Under the pieces are notes generated by a model. It saw only the letters and a program-made list of their open reading frames with translations, searched no databases and was not told the origin of the DNA. A stretch of DNA of 64,000 nucleotides from Ferruginibacter albus (GTDB lineage: Bacteria; Bacteroidota; Bacteroidia; Chitinophagales; Chitinophagaceae), in assembly GCF_020042285.1 (NCBI RefSeq), contig NZ_CP083388.1, positions 1,328,001-1,392,000 of the forward strand, in the 5' to 3' direction. Positions 7,265 to 15,641 of the stretch are shown piece by piece. Each line of letters begins with the position of its first letter. The stretch's first letter is position 1. The translations under genes were made by a program, and so were the position numbers.

Positions 7265-8455
7265 TCAATTTTTATTTATTCTAATTGTTAGGCTATCTCC
7301 AAAAAGTCGCAAATCCTGACACAAATTCTTATTTGTAATGGTATTCATCGATTTTACAAGTTCATAAAATTGAGGGTATAAGGGAGCAAAGTCGGTAATT
7401 TGGCGGTCAAAATAATATTGTTTATATGCAGGTAGTAAATATCGAGGAGAACAATTAGCTTCTTTTTTTAAAGCTTCTTCATAAACTTTTTTACTCAAAA
7501 GAAAGTTAATAAAGGTTATTGCATTTCTTAATTTTTGACCAGACAAGTTTTTATTAATTGAGAGCCCATCCATCCAGCCTAGATAATCATCCGATTTATC
7601 TGATAAGGGGAATCTCATTACTGATATTTGATCTGCTTGTAGACAATTTTCTCCTTCATAGCAACCATTATTTATTTCGTCTAGGATGTTATATAAAGAT
7701 TCTGAATGACCTACAAATATTCTTCCATTTCCTTTGGCAAACTGTCTTGGATAAAAAGCTTCCTTGTAATCATGAAAGTCTTTTCTTCTACCCCAATCTT
7801 TATAGGTTAAGGATTTTATTTTATTTAAAATTTTTTCAACTTCATAATCAAAGATTGAAAAATCCAAAGTTCCTGATGAATTTGCTCTATTAAAATTCTT
7901 GCAATAATTTACTTCAGCGTATAATTCTCCAAGAGTAGACTTGCCATACAAATCTATTAACAAGGATTTATTAAGGGATGAAATTTTGCCTAAGTCTTTT
8001 TTAATGTCGTCCAAATTTTTTGAATCTTTTATTTTATCTCCTTTTTTATAAAATAAAAAATTAGAACATAACCAATGGGGAACACAATAAAGGCTTTCTT
8101 CTTGAATGCCTACATTATCAGGTTCTAACCAATTACTTGTATCAATTGAATAAGTTTTAGGAAAAGGTTGGATCAAGTTTCTATCAATAAAATCTTGAAG
8201 AAGTACACAATCGAGTTCATAAATGTCTGCTGTATCATCTTTAATAATTCCATTAGCGCTATCATAATAATTGTCAGATTTTACTATAATTAGATTAATA
8301 TTCGGGTTTTGCTTTTTAAAATCAGATTCTAATTCAGCATAGAATTTATCTGCATTTGGAATAAATGGATAAGCATGAAAGACTATTGTATTTTGGTTTG
8401 TTCTTTTACAAGACAAAAGAGTAATTAATCCAAAAAAAATAATTAATTGTTTCAT
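7265..8455 (-). CDS. Periplasmic-binding-protein-like lipoprotein, possibly thiaminase I-like
   Basis: 396 aa from the ATG at 8455. MKQLIIFFGLITLLSC is a lipoprotein signal with the lipid-accepting Cys at 16; readings that start further upstream put it inside the protein, so this start is preferred. The mature part has a type II binding-protein pattern. IYELDCVLLQDFID followed by an invariant-looking Cys130 in WLCSNFLFY resembles thiaminase I, whose catalytic Cys lies in the first lobe of such a fold. If not thiaminase, it would be an orphan solute-binding lipoprotein; no ABC permease genes are adjacent. It would be anchored in the outer or inner membrane facing the periplasm. Confidence 0.65.
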   Translation of the reverse strand: MKQLIIFFGLITLLSCKRTNQNTIVFHAYPFIPNADKFYAELESDFKKQNPNINLIIVKSDNYYDSANGIIKDDTADIYELDCVLLQDFIDRNLIQPFPKTYSIDTSNWLEPDNVGIQEESLYCVPHWLCSNFLFYKKGDKIKDSKNLDDIKKDLGKISSLNKSLLIDLYGKSTLGELYAEVNYCKNFNRANSSGTLDFSIFDYEVEKILNKIKSLTYKDWGRRKDFHDYKEAFYPRQFAKGNGRIFVGHSESLYNILDEINNGCYEGENCLQADQISVMRFPLSDKSDDYLGWMDGLSINKNLSGQKLRNAITFINFLLSKKVYEEALKKEANCSPRYLLPAYKQYYFDRQITDFAPLYPQFYELVKSMNTITNKNLCQDLRLFGDSLTIRINKN

Positions 8456-8719
8456 AAATATGAATTGATTTTGATTCCATAGAGCCAAATTATACTTTAA
8501 GAAGTAATATATAGAAAATTTTTCTTTATTTCGATATTGGTCAAATTTCGGGCTCATGATCATTTTTTTCTTTGTCTTTATTCGCCCCAATCCATAAGTC
8601 GTGTTGAATTGGGAAATCAACCCAACATTCTTATATATTATTGACCCCTATAAAAGTTTGGAAATTGATATGGAGGAATTGTTCAAAGATTTTCAAGTGA
8701 AGTAGGTTATAAAAAGAAC

Positions 8720-9196
8720 TTAAATTTTCTTGTTCAAATTCAACTTATTCCTATTATAAATCAAATTTCTTTTAATCATTTTTTGAATTTGATCATCTGT
8801 GAAGCCCAATATTTTTAAATAAGAACATTCAAATATCATTTTAAGCACTGCGATAAAATATGGATATTCCTCAGAAGTAATTGCCGCCTCTTCAGAATTC
8901 TTATGATTGTGGGCTAAATAGTTCCTATGCTTGGTTACTTTGCGGACAAAATCATCTTTATCATTAATATACGTGTCAAATAATATTCCTCCCTTTTGAA
9001 TTAAATCTCTCAGCCTTGAAGCAAAAGAAGGGTTCGAAAAATGGCTCAAACACTCATTTAATCTTTGTTCGAATTCAGGTGAAAAATTTTCTTTGATTGC
9101 TTTTTTCTTTTCTGTTTTGAATTTTTCATTTTCTTCTCTGGTATACAGATTAAAATCAAAGTATGTATTGTGAAGCGTTTCAACTGCAAAAACCAT
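8720..9196 (-). CDS. apeA: ApeA C-terminal HEPN part (split gene)
   Basis: 158 aa with the HEPN ribonuclease motif R91-N-Y-L-A-H96 in a C-terminal helical domain, as in the ApeA family of anti-phage HEPN proteins. The reading frame extends upstream of the ATG without a stop for at least 16 codons (LFKLSFRIQLFLN), into the end of the N-terminal ORF in another frame, so this is the second half of one gene, not an independent gene. HEPN nucleases cleave RNA, commonly tRNA, to abort phage infection. As it stands this half would be made only by reinitiation or frameshifting. Confidence 0.8.
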   Translation of the reverse strand: MVFAVETLHNTYFDFNLYTREENEKFKTEKKKAIKENFSPEFEQRLNECLSHFSNPSFASRLRDLIQKGGILFDTYINDKDDFVRKVTKHRNYLAHNHKNSEEAAITSEEYPYFIAVLKMIFECSYLKILGFTDDQIQKMIKRNLIYNRNKLNLNKKI

Positions 9197-9198
9197 AT

Positions 9199-10119
9199 TT
9201 AGGAATAATTGGATACGGAAGGAAAGTTTAAATAGGCTAATTGCATGTATAAAGCTGACACGCTTTTATTTAATTCTTCGTTTTCAAGCCATGATTGAAA
9301 TAATTTTGGAAGATTATCTTTTATCTCTTCATAATTTAATAAAACTTCGTAAGGTCTGATTTCCTCACCAATAGACTTAGCCTGTTGTTTAAATAAGACT
9401 ACAAATTCCACCATCTTATCTTTATCATCTCTTGTAAATAAATTAATAGATTCAAAAGAAATCACGGGAAAGGAAAGGAAGGTAAAAAAATCTCTTATGT
9501 AGTTTATTTTGTCCAATGCATCCGAAAATATAAGCCCTTCCTTGAATTTGACATTTAGTGCTATTTTCTGCCGCAATGTAATTTCTTCACCACCCAAACC
9601 ACTAAACCCCTTTGCAAAAAAGAAATAGGCATTTATTTTTTCATTGTCGATTACCTCAACAGTCTTATCATTTTTAAAATCGAAATTAATATAAGATTTG
9701 GCGAAGTCAGATTGAACGAACTGGTTTGATTCACCAAAGAAACTGTGAAAGAAATTTGTTGTGAAATTAAAAGTATTAATTCCCATCTGATCAATAGCCA
9801 TATAGCCTCTATGGTTTACTAAAACATAGTCAGGTTGTAATTCTGTATAAACCCAATTATTAGAGCCCAGTTCATTACCAAAAGAATTCACAATACTATA
9901 ATGATGCCCTTCTCGACCGACTCCATAAATGAAAGGGATGGTAAATCCAGTCTTAGAATTTAAGATACTTCTATTACCAAAAAAGCTACCTTCAATAGTT
10001 AATTGCAATCCTTTGTATTTTTTAAATGATAACTCACCAAAAAATTCTTCAACATCTTCTGGGTATTCAACAGGTAGCCACCACTTACCTTTAATCGTAA
10101 AATCTTCTATTAAATTCAT
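9199..10119 (-). CDS. apeA: ApeA N-terminal domain part (split gene)
   Basis: 306 aa beginning with GKWWLPVEYPEDV, the characteristic start of the ApeA N-terminal domain, followed by a beta-rich region that in ApeA senses infection. It ends (FPSVSNYS) just where the HEPN part should begin; the conserved continuation is in the next frame. The shift lies between about 9199 and 9235. The two parts together would be about 475 aa, the usual ApeA length. Either the gene is a recent pseudogene, or there is a sequencing error, or expression uses a frameshift. A coiled-coil gene lies 29 bp upstream in the same operon. Confidence 0.8.
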   Translation of the reverse strand: MNLIEDFTIKGKWWLPVEYPEDVEEFFGELSFKKYKGLQLTIEGSFFGNRSILNSKTGFTIPFIYGVGREGHHYSIVNSFGNELGSNNWVYTELQPDYVLVNHRGYMAIDQMGINTFNFTTNFFHSFFGESNQFVQSDFAKSYINFDFKNDKTVEVIDNEKINAYFFFAKGFSGLGGEEITLRQKIALNVKFKEGLIFSDALDKINYIRDFFTFLSFPVISFESINLFTRDDKDKMVEFVVLFKQQAKSIGEEIRPYEVLLNYEEIKDNLPKLFQSWLENEELNKSVSALYMQLAYLNFPSVSNYS

Positions 10120-10148
10120 AGGTCTTAGTTTTTAAATTTTCTTATGGA

Positions 10149-10622
10149 TTAGATTTCAGGTTCAAAATTATCTTTCTCTTTATCCTTATTTGGAGTCTCC
10201 TCCTTTATTGGATTTCTAGCTGACTTTTGGAAATCAAATCGAGCATCTATGTCATCAATTGTTTTTGAATGGCTGGGGGCTTCATGGGGAAGCGCATTTT
10301 TATCAAGAAATTTTTTAAATATTTTTTCAGACGTAAGCTCAAACTCGATATGTTCAAAAATTTGAGCCTTAATATTTTCAGGAAAATTTTCAATCTCAAT
10401 TTTACATGACTTTCTCATGCTTTCAATTGATTTGTCGATTTTATCGACCTCCTGTTGATAGGTCACATTGTTAAATAATTTTGTTCCTGAAGGGGTAAAG
10501 TCTAAAGTAAGATTTCCTATTTCTCTCAGTTTAATTTTATCCTTTTCAAGCTTTAAAATATCCTTTTGAGTTTGCTCCAGTTTATCCTCAACGAATTGAG
10601 GTAAAGAGATTTTGTTTTCCAT
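10149..10622 (-). CDS. Hypothetical coiled-coil protein upstream of apeA
   Basis: 157 aa, with heptad-like Lys/Glu/Leu repeats at about 8-40 and 55-75 and a disordered charged C-terminus (about 110-157). It lies 29 bp upstream of the apeA start on the same strand and 60 bp from a divergent gene, so it is probably the first gene of the apeA operon. ApeA is known as a one-gene system, so any role in defense is only inferred from position. Confidence 0.55.
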   Translation of the reverse strand: MENKISLPQFVEDKLEQTQKDILKLEKDKIKLREIGNLTLDFTPSGTKLFNNVTYQQEVDKIDKSIESMRKSCKIEIENFPENIKAQIFEHIEFELTSEKIFKKFLDKNALPHEAPSHSKTIDDIDARFDFQKSARNPIKEETPNKDKEKDNFEPEI

Positions 10623-10682
10623 TTCGGGGTTGAGTTTTTTTTCGCTTTATGCTAAAATATGAAAAAAAAGAGGTGTTGAATA

Positions 10683-11264
10683 ATGGAAACACAGCAAATA
10701 AAAGCTTGTAACAGAAATGAAAATTTATCGGATAAATATTTAATGTATTCCGATCACGCCAGACATATCGTGAAAACAATTCTTGGCTTCACACCTAATT
10801 ACAAGGTGCTGGCTCAATTTGAACCGCAAATAAGGGAAATCTTCAGGGTGCATGTAGAAGGCAAAATTACACATGCCCAATATGTTGATCTTGCCTATGA
10901 TTATTGTGTTGAGCTTCGCAATCGATCGATGGAATACCACGGTTGGCACAAGGAGGAACATACGAGCGAACTGCTAGAAAGATACGCAACAGAACGGATG
11001 CCATTTATTTCAATTGCAAGAGAAAGATTTAAAAGGTTTCTTGATTATTATCCCGACGTGAAATTTTCTCTTATTCCTGAATTAGTAATGCGAGAAATGT
11101 TTTCAACTTACGATTTCTTATATCTAGAAAGAGAAATTATCAATATAGATTATTGGCTACTTTCGCATATCAAATATCATGAAGTTTATGATAGAGAAGG
11201 AAAAGAAGCTGCAGATCAATCACCTCTTATAAAGGGCTATTTAATTGCCCAAAAGAAAATTTAA
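10683..11264 (+). CDS. Hypothetical protein, helical
   Basis: 193 aa from an ATG at 10683. It is rich in aromatic and charged residues and predicted to be helical, with no signal peptide or membrane segment. It is divergent from the apeA operon and overlaps the next minus-strand gene by 4 bp at its 3' end. I do not recognise the family; mobile-element cargo or an RteC-like regulator are both possible. Confidence 0.6.
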   Translation: METQQIKACNRNENLSDKYLMYSDHARHIVKTILGFTPNYKVLAQFEPQIREIFRVHVEGKITHAQYVDLAYDYCVELRNRSMEYHGWHKEEHTSELLERYATERMPFISIARERFKRFLDYYPDVKFSLIPELVMREMFSTYDFLYLEREIINIDYWLLSHIKYHEVYDREGKEAADQSPLIKGYLIAQKKI

Positions 11265-11530
11265 TTTTTGAAAACGTTCTTTGGGTCTATCAACAAAATT
11301 GAATGAAGATAGCCATTGTCTGTTACAGCTTTGATATACACTTCCGGCTGATTAAATTTTGGATTGGAAATTTCAAGATCAGCAAAAAGTTTTCCGTCTT
11401 TAATTGTCGTGTTTGCGTATCCTGCTACTTGCCAATATAATCCATCATGAAAACATACTGTAACTCTTGGATATACGCTTTTATCTTCTGTGTTGAGGTT
11501 CTTAATAAACTCATTTTTTAAAGTGACCAT
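11261..11530 (-). CDS. Small hypothetical beta-rich protein downstream of the integrase remnant
   Basis: 89 aa, with alternating hydrophobic residues typical of a small beta fold and no cysteines for metal binding. It starts 23 bp after the integrase remnant on the same strand, the position that small cargo genes take behind intact integrases of this group. It may be a leftover of the same dead element. Function unknown. Confidence 0.5.
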   Translation of the reverse strand: MVTLKNEFIKNLNTEDKSVYPRVTVCFHDGLYWQVAGYANTTIKDGKLFADLEISNPKFNQPEVYIKAVTDNGYLHSILLIDPKNVFKN

Positions 11531-11553
11531 AAAAATTTAATTTGGTTAGTGTC

Positions 11554-11727
11554 TTAAAGATACGATTTTAACGCTTTGAGGTAAGTTTCTGTTGTTTTAA
11601 GACTAGAATGACCAAGCATTGCGCTTATTGCAACTAATGGAACTTGTTGGAACATTGCTTGGGTCGCAAAAGAATGACGGCTTACATAACTTGTAAGGTT
11701 TTGTTCGATACCGCAAAGTTTAGCAAC
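11554..11727 (-). pseudogene. Integrase C-terminal remnant
   Basis: About 58 codons match the end of the integrase at 1169-2401 closely: VAKLCGIEQNLTSYVSRHS, AMLGHSSLKTTETYLKAL, with box II Arg, His and Tyr present. Everything N-terminal is missing. Homology stops at about 11727, where sequence of an unrelated plus-strand gene begins. It shows an earlier insertion or recombination of a related element at the left end of the cassette array. Confidence 0.85.
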
Positions 11728-12345
11728 AATCGTCAAGAGCGTGACAAACTTTTTCAATTAGGTCACCATGTTTTACAAACAACGGTATTAGCAGAAAAAG
11801 GTTATAAAAGCTATGATAAACTTCCAGACTTTACCTTGACGAAAAATTCAATTAGAAGCATTGAATCGGCTTATCATGTTTCCGAAAATACATCGACGAT
11901 TCTGAAAATTGAAAATTTGGCTAATATTCAAGACTATTTTTTAGAAAACAAAATACCATTTGACAGGGTTTTTGATCTTAGATATAAGAAAAATATTAAG
12001 GAATATAGGAAATGGATAAATTCTCTTTCAATAAGTACGGACACAAAGCAAATAACAAAAGAGTATTTAGACGAAGTTGCAGGGAAGAATAAATTTTTTG
12101 AAAGTACCGGAGGAAAATTTATTCGAAATATTGCAATGCTTGGCGTAGGAACTGGTTTAGGAGCAACACTCGCTGGCATTGGTGGTGCAGCAGCGGGAGT
12201 AGTTGTGGGGAAAGCTGCAGAATTAGGATTGTCATTATTAGATACTTATGTATTGGATGGAATGTTGAAAGGTTGGAATCCTAGAATGTTTGTTGATGAA
12301 ATAAAAGATGAAGTAAGTGGGGAAGCAACTTTAAATTCTAAATAA
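11728..12345 (+). pseudogene. 5'-truncated gene, first cassette of the array
   Basis: An open frame begins directly at the integrase junction (NRQERDKLFQLGHH) and runs to a stop at 12345. The plus-strand frame continues into the remnant only because the antisense strand happens to be open. The protein has a helical front part and a glycine/alanine-rich hydrophobic segment at about 140-170 (GTGLGATLAGIGGAAAG) that could insert in a membrane. An attC-like site follows 5 bp after the stop, so this is the remaining 3' part of a cassette gene. Function not recognised. Confidence 0.65.
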
Positions 12346-12350
12346 TGGCT

Positions 12351-12541
12351 GCTAACATTGGGTTTTATACAAGTTGGGCGTGACCGGCAAATATCAGCCA
12401 ATTGCAAATCCAGGCAACGATTCGGGCTGGACAAACAACTTTGAGCTTTAGTTTTTAATTTCAATATCAGTTTGTCAATCGGCAGCGGTTGTAGGCGGAC
12501 GAATAACAATTCCCAACCTGCATAAAGCGCTGCTCGTTAGC
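12351..12541 (+). repeat. attC-like site, long type (site 1)
   Basis: 191 bp bounded by GCTAAC at 12351 and GTTAGC at 12536-12541. The outer 28-30 bases of each side pair imperfectly: 12351-12378 with 12512-12541, including GTTGGG with CCCAAC and TTTAT with ATAAA. This is the R''-L''-loop-L'-R' layout of integron attC sites. It begins 5 bp after a stop codon, as attC sites do. Confidence 0.7.
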
Positions 12542-12592
12542 GGTCAGGCAATAGGCGAACCACTAACCTTAACATAAAAAAATAAAAGTATA

Positions 12593-14848
12593 GTGTTGAA
12601 TCATCTGAAATATTGTCTAAAAGAAATTATTATTGTTAAAAAAATTATTGAAATTGAAAATTCTAATTTCTTCAAAAGAAGTCTTGCTCGTTTCGTTGCT
12701 TTAAGGACAGATGATTTTATAAAATTAGCATTTTCAATAAACAAAGCGACAATTAACCAACAACTAATAAAAAACGACTTAAACGCTTTTCAAGACTTAT
12801 ATAAAACTCATTTTAAAACGCAACGAGATAAATTTGGTGCACATTTTCAAGAATTGGATTTTGGTTCTCGTCTAGAATTTTGGAGTCAAATTGATTACGA
12901 TAAATCAAGTTTTTTTTCGTCAATCCCTATAGATATATATAACAAGTTTAATTCGCTCTCGGACTACGAAACATCTGAAATTTTATTTGGAGAAATATCA
13001 GACGAATTAAAAGAAAAAATCAAACAACTGAATTCCGAATTGGACATTGAGAAATACCCTAATTTCTCTTCCGACATTTTATCTTTAACAAGATATAATT
13101 CAGGAGGCCTAATTCCTTGTTCCAATCTACAAGTTAAAGCAGGTGTTTTAAAATCGCTTGAAATAATCATAGAGTATTCAATTGAATTGTATAAAGTTTG
13201 TTTAGTCAATGATTCTATTTCAGATATACTAAAAAAAATCATAATTACAGATGTTGTAAGTTATTGCGATAACTTTATTACAAGAACTGATGTAGCAGCA
13301 GGAGCAAAACAAGAGGAAGACGGATTGGATAAAATTCTTGATGGAACAGATTTCACAACTGCAAAAAATATAATCACCGATTTTTTATCAAGCTATAAGT
13401 TTGAAGAAAAATTAAATAAAATCCGTAATATTAGAAATAATTCTTGTGGACATGTTGATTCAAGCACTTCTATTACCTCATTGAAAACTGATTTAGATTC
13501 CTTAAGTTTTGAAGAAATAGAATCTTTTTATAGTCAATTAAAAAAGACATTCAAGAAAATATGCGGTGAAGAATTAGTTTTCAGAACATTTTGTTTAGAA
13601 CCAAAAGACAGAATGTATGGCGTTCAAAAATTAGTAGGAATGCCTGTAAAACCATTTGACGAGGATTTAGTTCCCGAAACTGAATTTGATCCATTGGACG
13701 TAGATGATGTAACCAACTACAAATTTTATTTCGCCCTACTTGACGACAAAGACAGGCACGAAGAAGCCAGACATTATTTTTGGGACTGTTTTTCTCGCTC
13801 CAAGTTAGTAGAACACATAAGATATGAATCAGTTAATGGTTTATATAGAAGTTATGATTCTATTGATTATAGAGAAGCTCATAAATATTTCTACGAACTT
13901 CTAAGTTCAACCACAGAATTAGTTCAAGACAAAATAAAAGTAATACAATTATTTTTACAATGTAAGTCAGGCTACCCTAACACAATTTTGTATATTCTAT
14001 TAAAAACTTATGACGGAAATAAAAACAATAGCTCTTTAAACCTTCAATACATCTATTCTTTTGGAGAACTATGCTCAACGATTGATGAAAAAGTCATTCA
14101 CATTTTAAGGCGAAATTTAGACCAATCAGAGTTCTATAAATACTATCACGCTTTACTGAGCATTTACAAAATAGACATTAAGTCTCGTCAACACTTAACC
14201 CTTGATGTCAACTCAGAAGAAAGTACGTTATCAAAATTTATTAAAGAAGAAATTACTAAGTCTAATCTATTTCTGAAAGTAATAGTATCATTAGCATTCA
14301 CAAGTGAACTTCAAATTTCCATTGGTAGTTTTTATTTAAAGGCATTAAAGGCGTTGTATTTGGATTATTATAGTGACGTATTTCAAAAATCAATTGTAGA
14401 TTTTTTAAAACCAATCACAAAAGGCGAAAAAGACAAAAAAGACATAAATGAAATAATTAGACTTTTTGGCTTGCTTCGTTACTCTACATCACTTGCAGTT
14501 TTAGGCGATTTTTTAGTTAAAAAGAATCACAAATATGACGCTCAACAATTCAGAGCCTTATTGTATGAAGGCATTGTAAAATACGCATACAATGACAATA
14601 CTGAATTACATAATTTCGGTGTTATATGCTATCAAATGAACGATATTGATTTAGCGGTTATGGTTTCTGAAAGCTTGGTGGACAAAAATCCTTCTGATTT
14701 AACCTATTACTATTTCTTACTTTCAATTTATTTGAGGAACATCAAGTACAAAGACAAATTCATAAAGACAAAAGAAAAAATACTTAAGGACTTCAAAATG
14801 GACGAAGAAGATAAGACTAAATTTGAAGTGCTAAACTATGAAGAATAA
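12593..14848 (+). CDS. Large cassette protein with two HEPN-like motifs
   Basis: 751 aa (GTG start at 12593; TTG at 12596 is also possible), predicted to be almost entirely helical, without signal peptide. Two RxxxxxH-type motifs, RDKFGAH (about residue 82) and RNNSCGH (about 283), resemble HEPN ribonuclease or AbiV-like signatures. The C-terminal third looks like TPR-type repeats (YYYFLLSIYLRN). It is the only gene of its cassette, flanked by two long attC-like sites. A toxin or anti-phage function is plausible but inferred from the motifs and the setting; the motifs may be coincidental in so helical a protein. Confidence 0.65.
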   Translation: MLNHLKYCLKEIIIVKKIIEIENSNFFKRSLARFVALRTDDFIKLAFSINKATINQQLIKNDLNAFQDLYKTHFKTQRDKFGAHFQELDFGSRLEFWSQIDYDKSSFFSSIPIDIYNKFNSLSDYETSEILFGEISDELKEKIKQLNSELDIEKYPNFSSDILSLTRYNSGGLIPCSNLQVKAGVLKSLEIIIEYSIELYKVCLVNDSISDILKKIIITDVVSYCDNFITRTDVAAGAKQEEDGLDKILDGTDFTTAKNIITDFLSSYKFEEKLNKIRNIRNNSCGHVDSSTSITSLKTDLDSLSFEEIESFYSQLKKTFKKICGEELVFRTFCLEPKDRMYGVQKLVGMPVKPFDEDLVPETEFDPLDVDDVTNYKFYFALLDDKDRHEEARHYFWDCFSRSKLVEHIRYESVNGLYRSYDSIDYREAHKYFYELLSSTTELVQDKIKVIQLFLQCKSGYPNTILYILLKTYDGNKNNSSLNLQYIYSFGELCSTIDEKVIHILRRNLDQSEFYKYYHALLSIYKIDIKSRQHLTLDVNSEESTLSKFIKEEITKSNLFLKVIVSLAFTSELQISIGSFYLKALKALYLDYYSDVFQKSIVDFLKPITKGEKDKKDINEIIRLFGLLRYSTSLAVLGDFLVKKNHKYDAQQFRALLYEGIVKYAYNDNTELHNFGVICYQMNDIDLAVMVSESLVDKNPSDLTYYYFLLSIYLRNIKYKDKFIKTKEKILKDFKMDEEDKTKFEVLNYEE

Positions 14849-14858
14849 TGCCCGGACC

Positions 14859-15047
14859 GCTAACGTGGGGTTTTATGTAAGTTGGGCAAGACATTGTAAC
14901 ATCAGCTAATTGCAAATCCAACTGTGGTTCGGGCTGTACAAACAACTTTGAGATTTAGTTCTTAAATTCAATTTTATAATTTCAATCAGCAGCGGTTATT
15001 GGCAGACGGAATGCTATTCCCAACCTGTAAAAGCCCTGCTCGTTAAC
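14859..15047 (+). repeat. attC-like site, long type (site 2)
   Basis: 189 bp bounded by GCTAAC and GTTAAC, starting 10 bp after a stop codon. The outer arms pair (GTGGGGTTTTATGTAAGTTG against CAACCTGTAAAAGCCCTGCT). The interior shares words with site 1, including ATCAGC, AATTGCAAATCCA and ACAAACAACTTTGAG, so the two sites are homologous over their full length. Confidence 0.7.
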
Positions 15048-15069
15048 TGCAATTGCGACAATCCCAACC

Positions 15070-15573
15070 ATGGCGAGGTTAAAAAGTATGACAGACAAAG
15101 AGCAATATTTTTATTCACAAATAGGATTGATAACTGTAGAATTTTCAAATCTTGAAAATCATATCCGTGAGTTAATAGGATTGCTGATTAATTCTGATGA
15201 TGAATTCATCAATCTATTATTGACTGAAGATAATGGCATTTATCAGAACTTAAAATTGTTGGTGAAACTTTCGAGGTATCGTCACATCGAAGAAGATAAA
15301 ATACAACTTCTTCACAATACCATAGACAAACTTAGGATTAATAGGAATCTTTTCATTCATGGTTTATGGAGCAAATTTGAAGAAAATGGACAAATGACAT
15401 TTGTATGCGAGGTCAAGAAAATAGAATTTAAGAAAGGCAAATATGGTGTCACTACATACATGAATAAGTTTTTCGATTTCAAAATTGAAGACTTTGAAAA
15501 AGAAATAGGTCAAATAAGAGATTGTTTAAACATTATTAAACCTCTTATAGATGAAGTCGAAAATCAAGTATAA
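15070..15573 (+). CDS. Small HEPN-like protein (cassette 3)
   Basis: 167 aa with a helical N-terminus and R-N-L-F-I-H in INRNLFIHGLW (about residue 96), which matches the RX4H signature and surrounding pattern of HEPN-type domains. A short beta-rich section (EVKKIEFKKGKYGV) follows. It is alone in its cassette, starting 22 bp after a long attC-like site. HEPN proteins are often toxin or defense RNases, or dimerising accessory domains; no antitoxin is visible beside it. Confidence 0.65.
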   Translation: MARLKSMTDKEQYFYSQIGLITVEFSNLENHIRELIGLLINSDDEFINLLLTEDNGIYQNLKLLVKLSRYRHIEEDKIQLLHNTIDKLRINRNLFIHGLWSKFEENGQMTFVCEVKKIEFKKGKYGVTTYMNKFFDFKIEDFEKEIGQIRDCLNIIKPLIDEVENQV

Positions 15574-15578
15574 AACTC

Positions 15579-15606
15579 CAGCTAGTATTGCATTGGCATT
15601 AGCGGC
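15579..15606 (+). repeat. attC-like site, short type (site 3)
   Basis: About 28 bp, CAGCTAGTATTGCATTGGCA then TTAGCGGC, starting 5 bp after a stop. It has the GCTA...TAGC ends of the long sites without their interior, and its core ATTGCATTGGC matches the short site at 20735 (ATTACATTGGC). It separates two cassette genes. Confidence 0.55.
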
Positions 15607-15641
15607 AAGCAAACAGCGACACCACAAAATTGAAAATTCCC

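Noticed and set aside
8456..8620. Longer N-terminus for the periplasmic-binding-like lipoprotein
   Set aside because: It would place an obvious lipoprotein signal peptide inside the protein.
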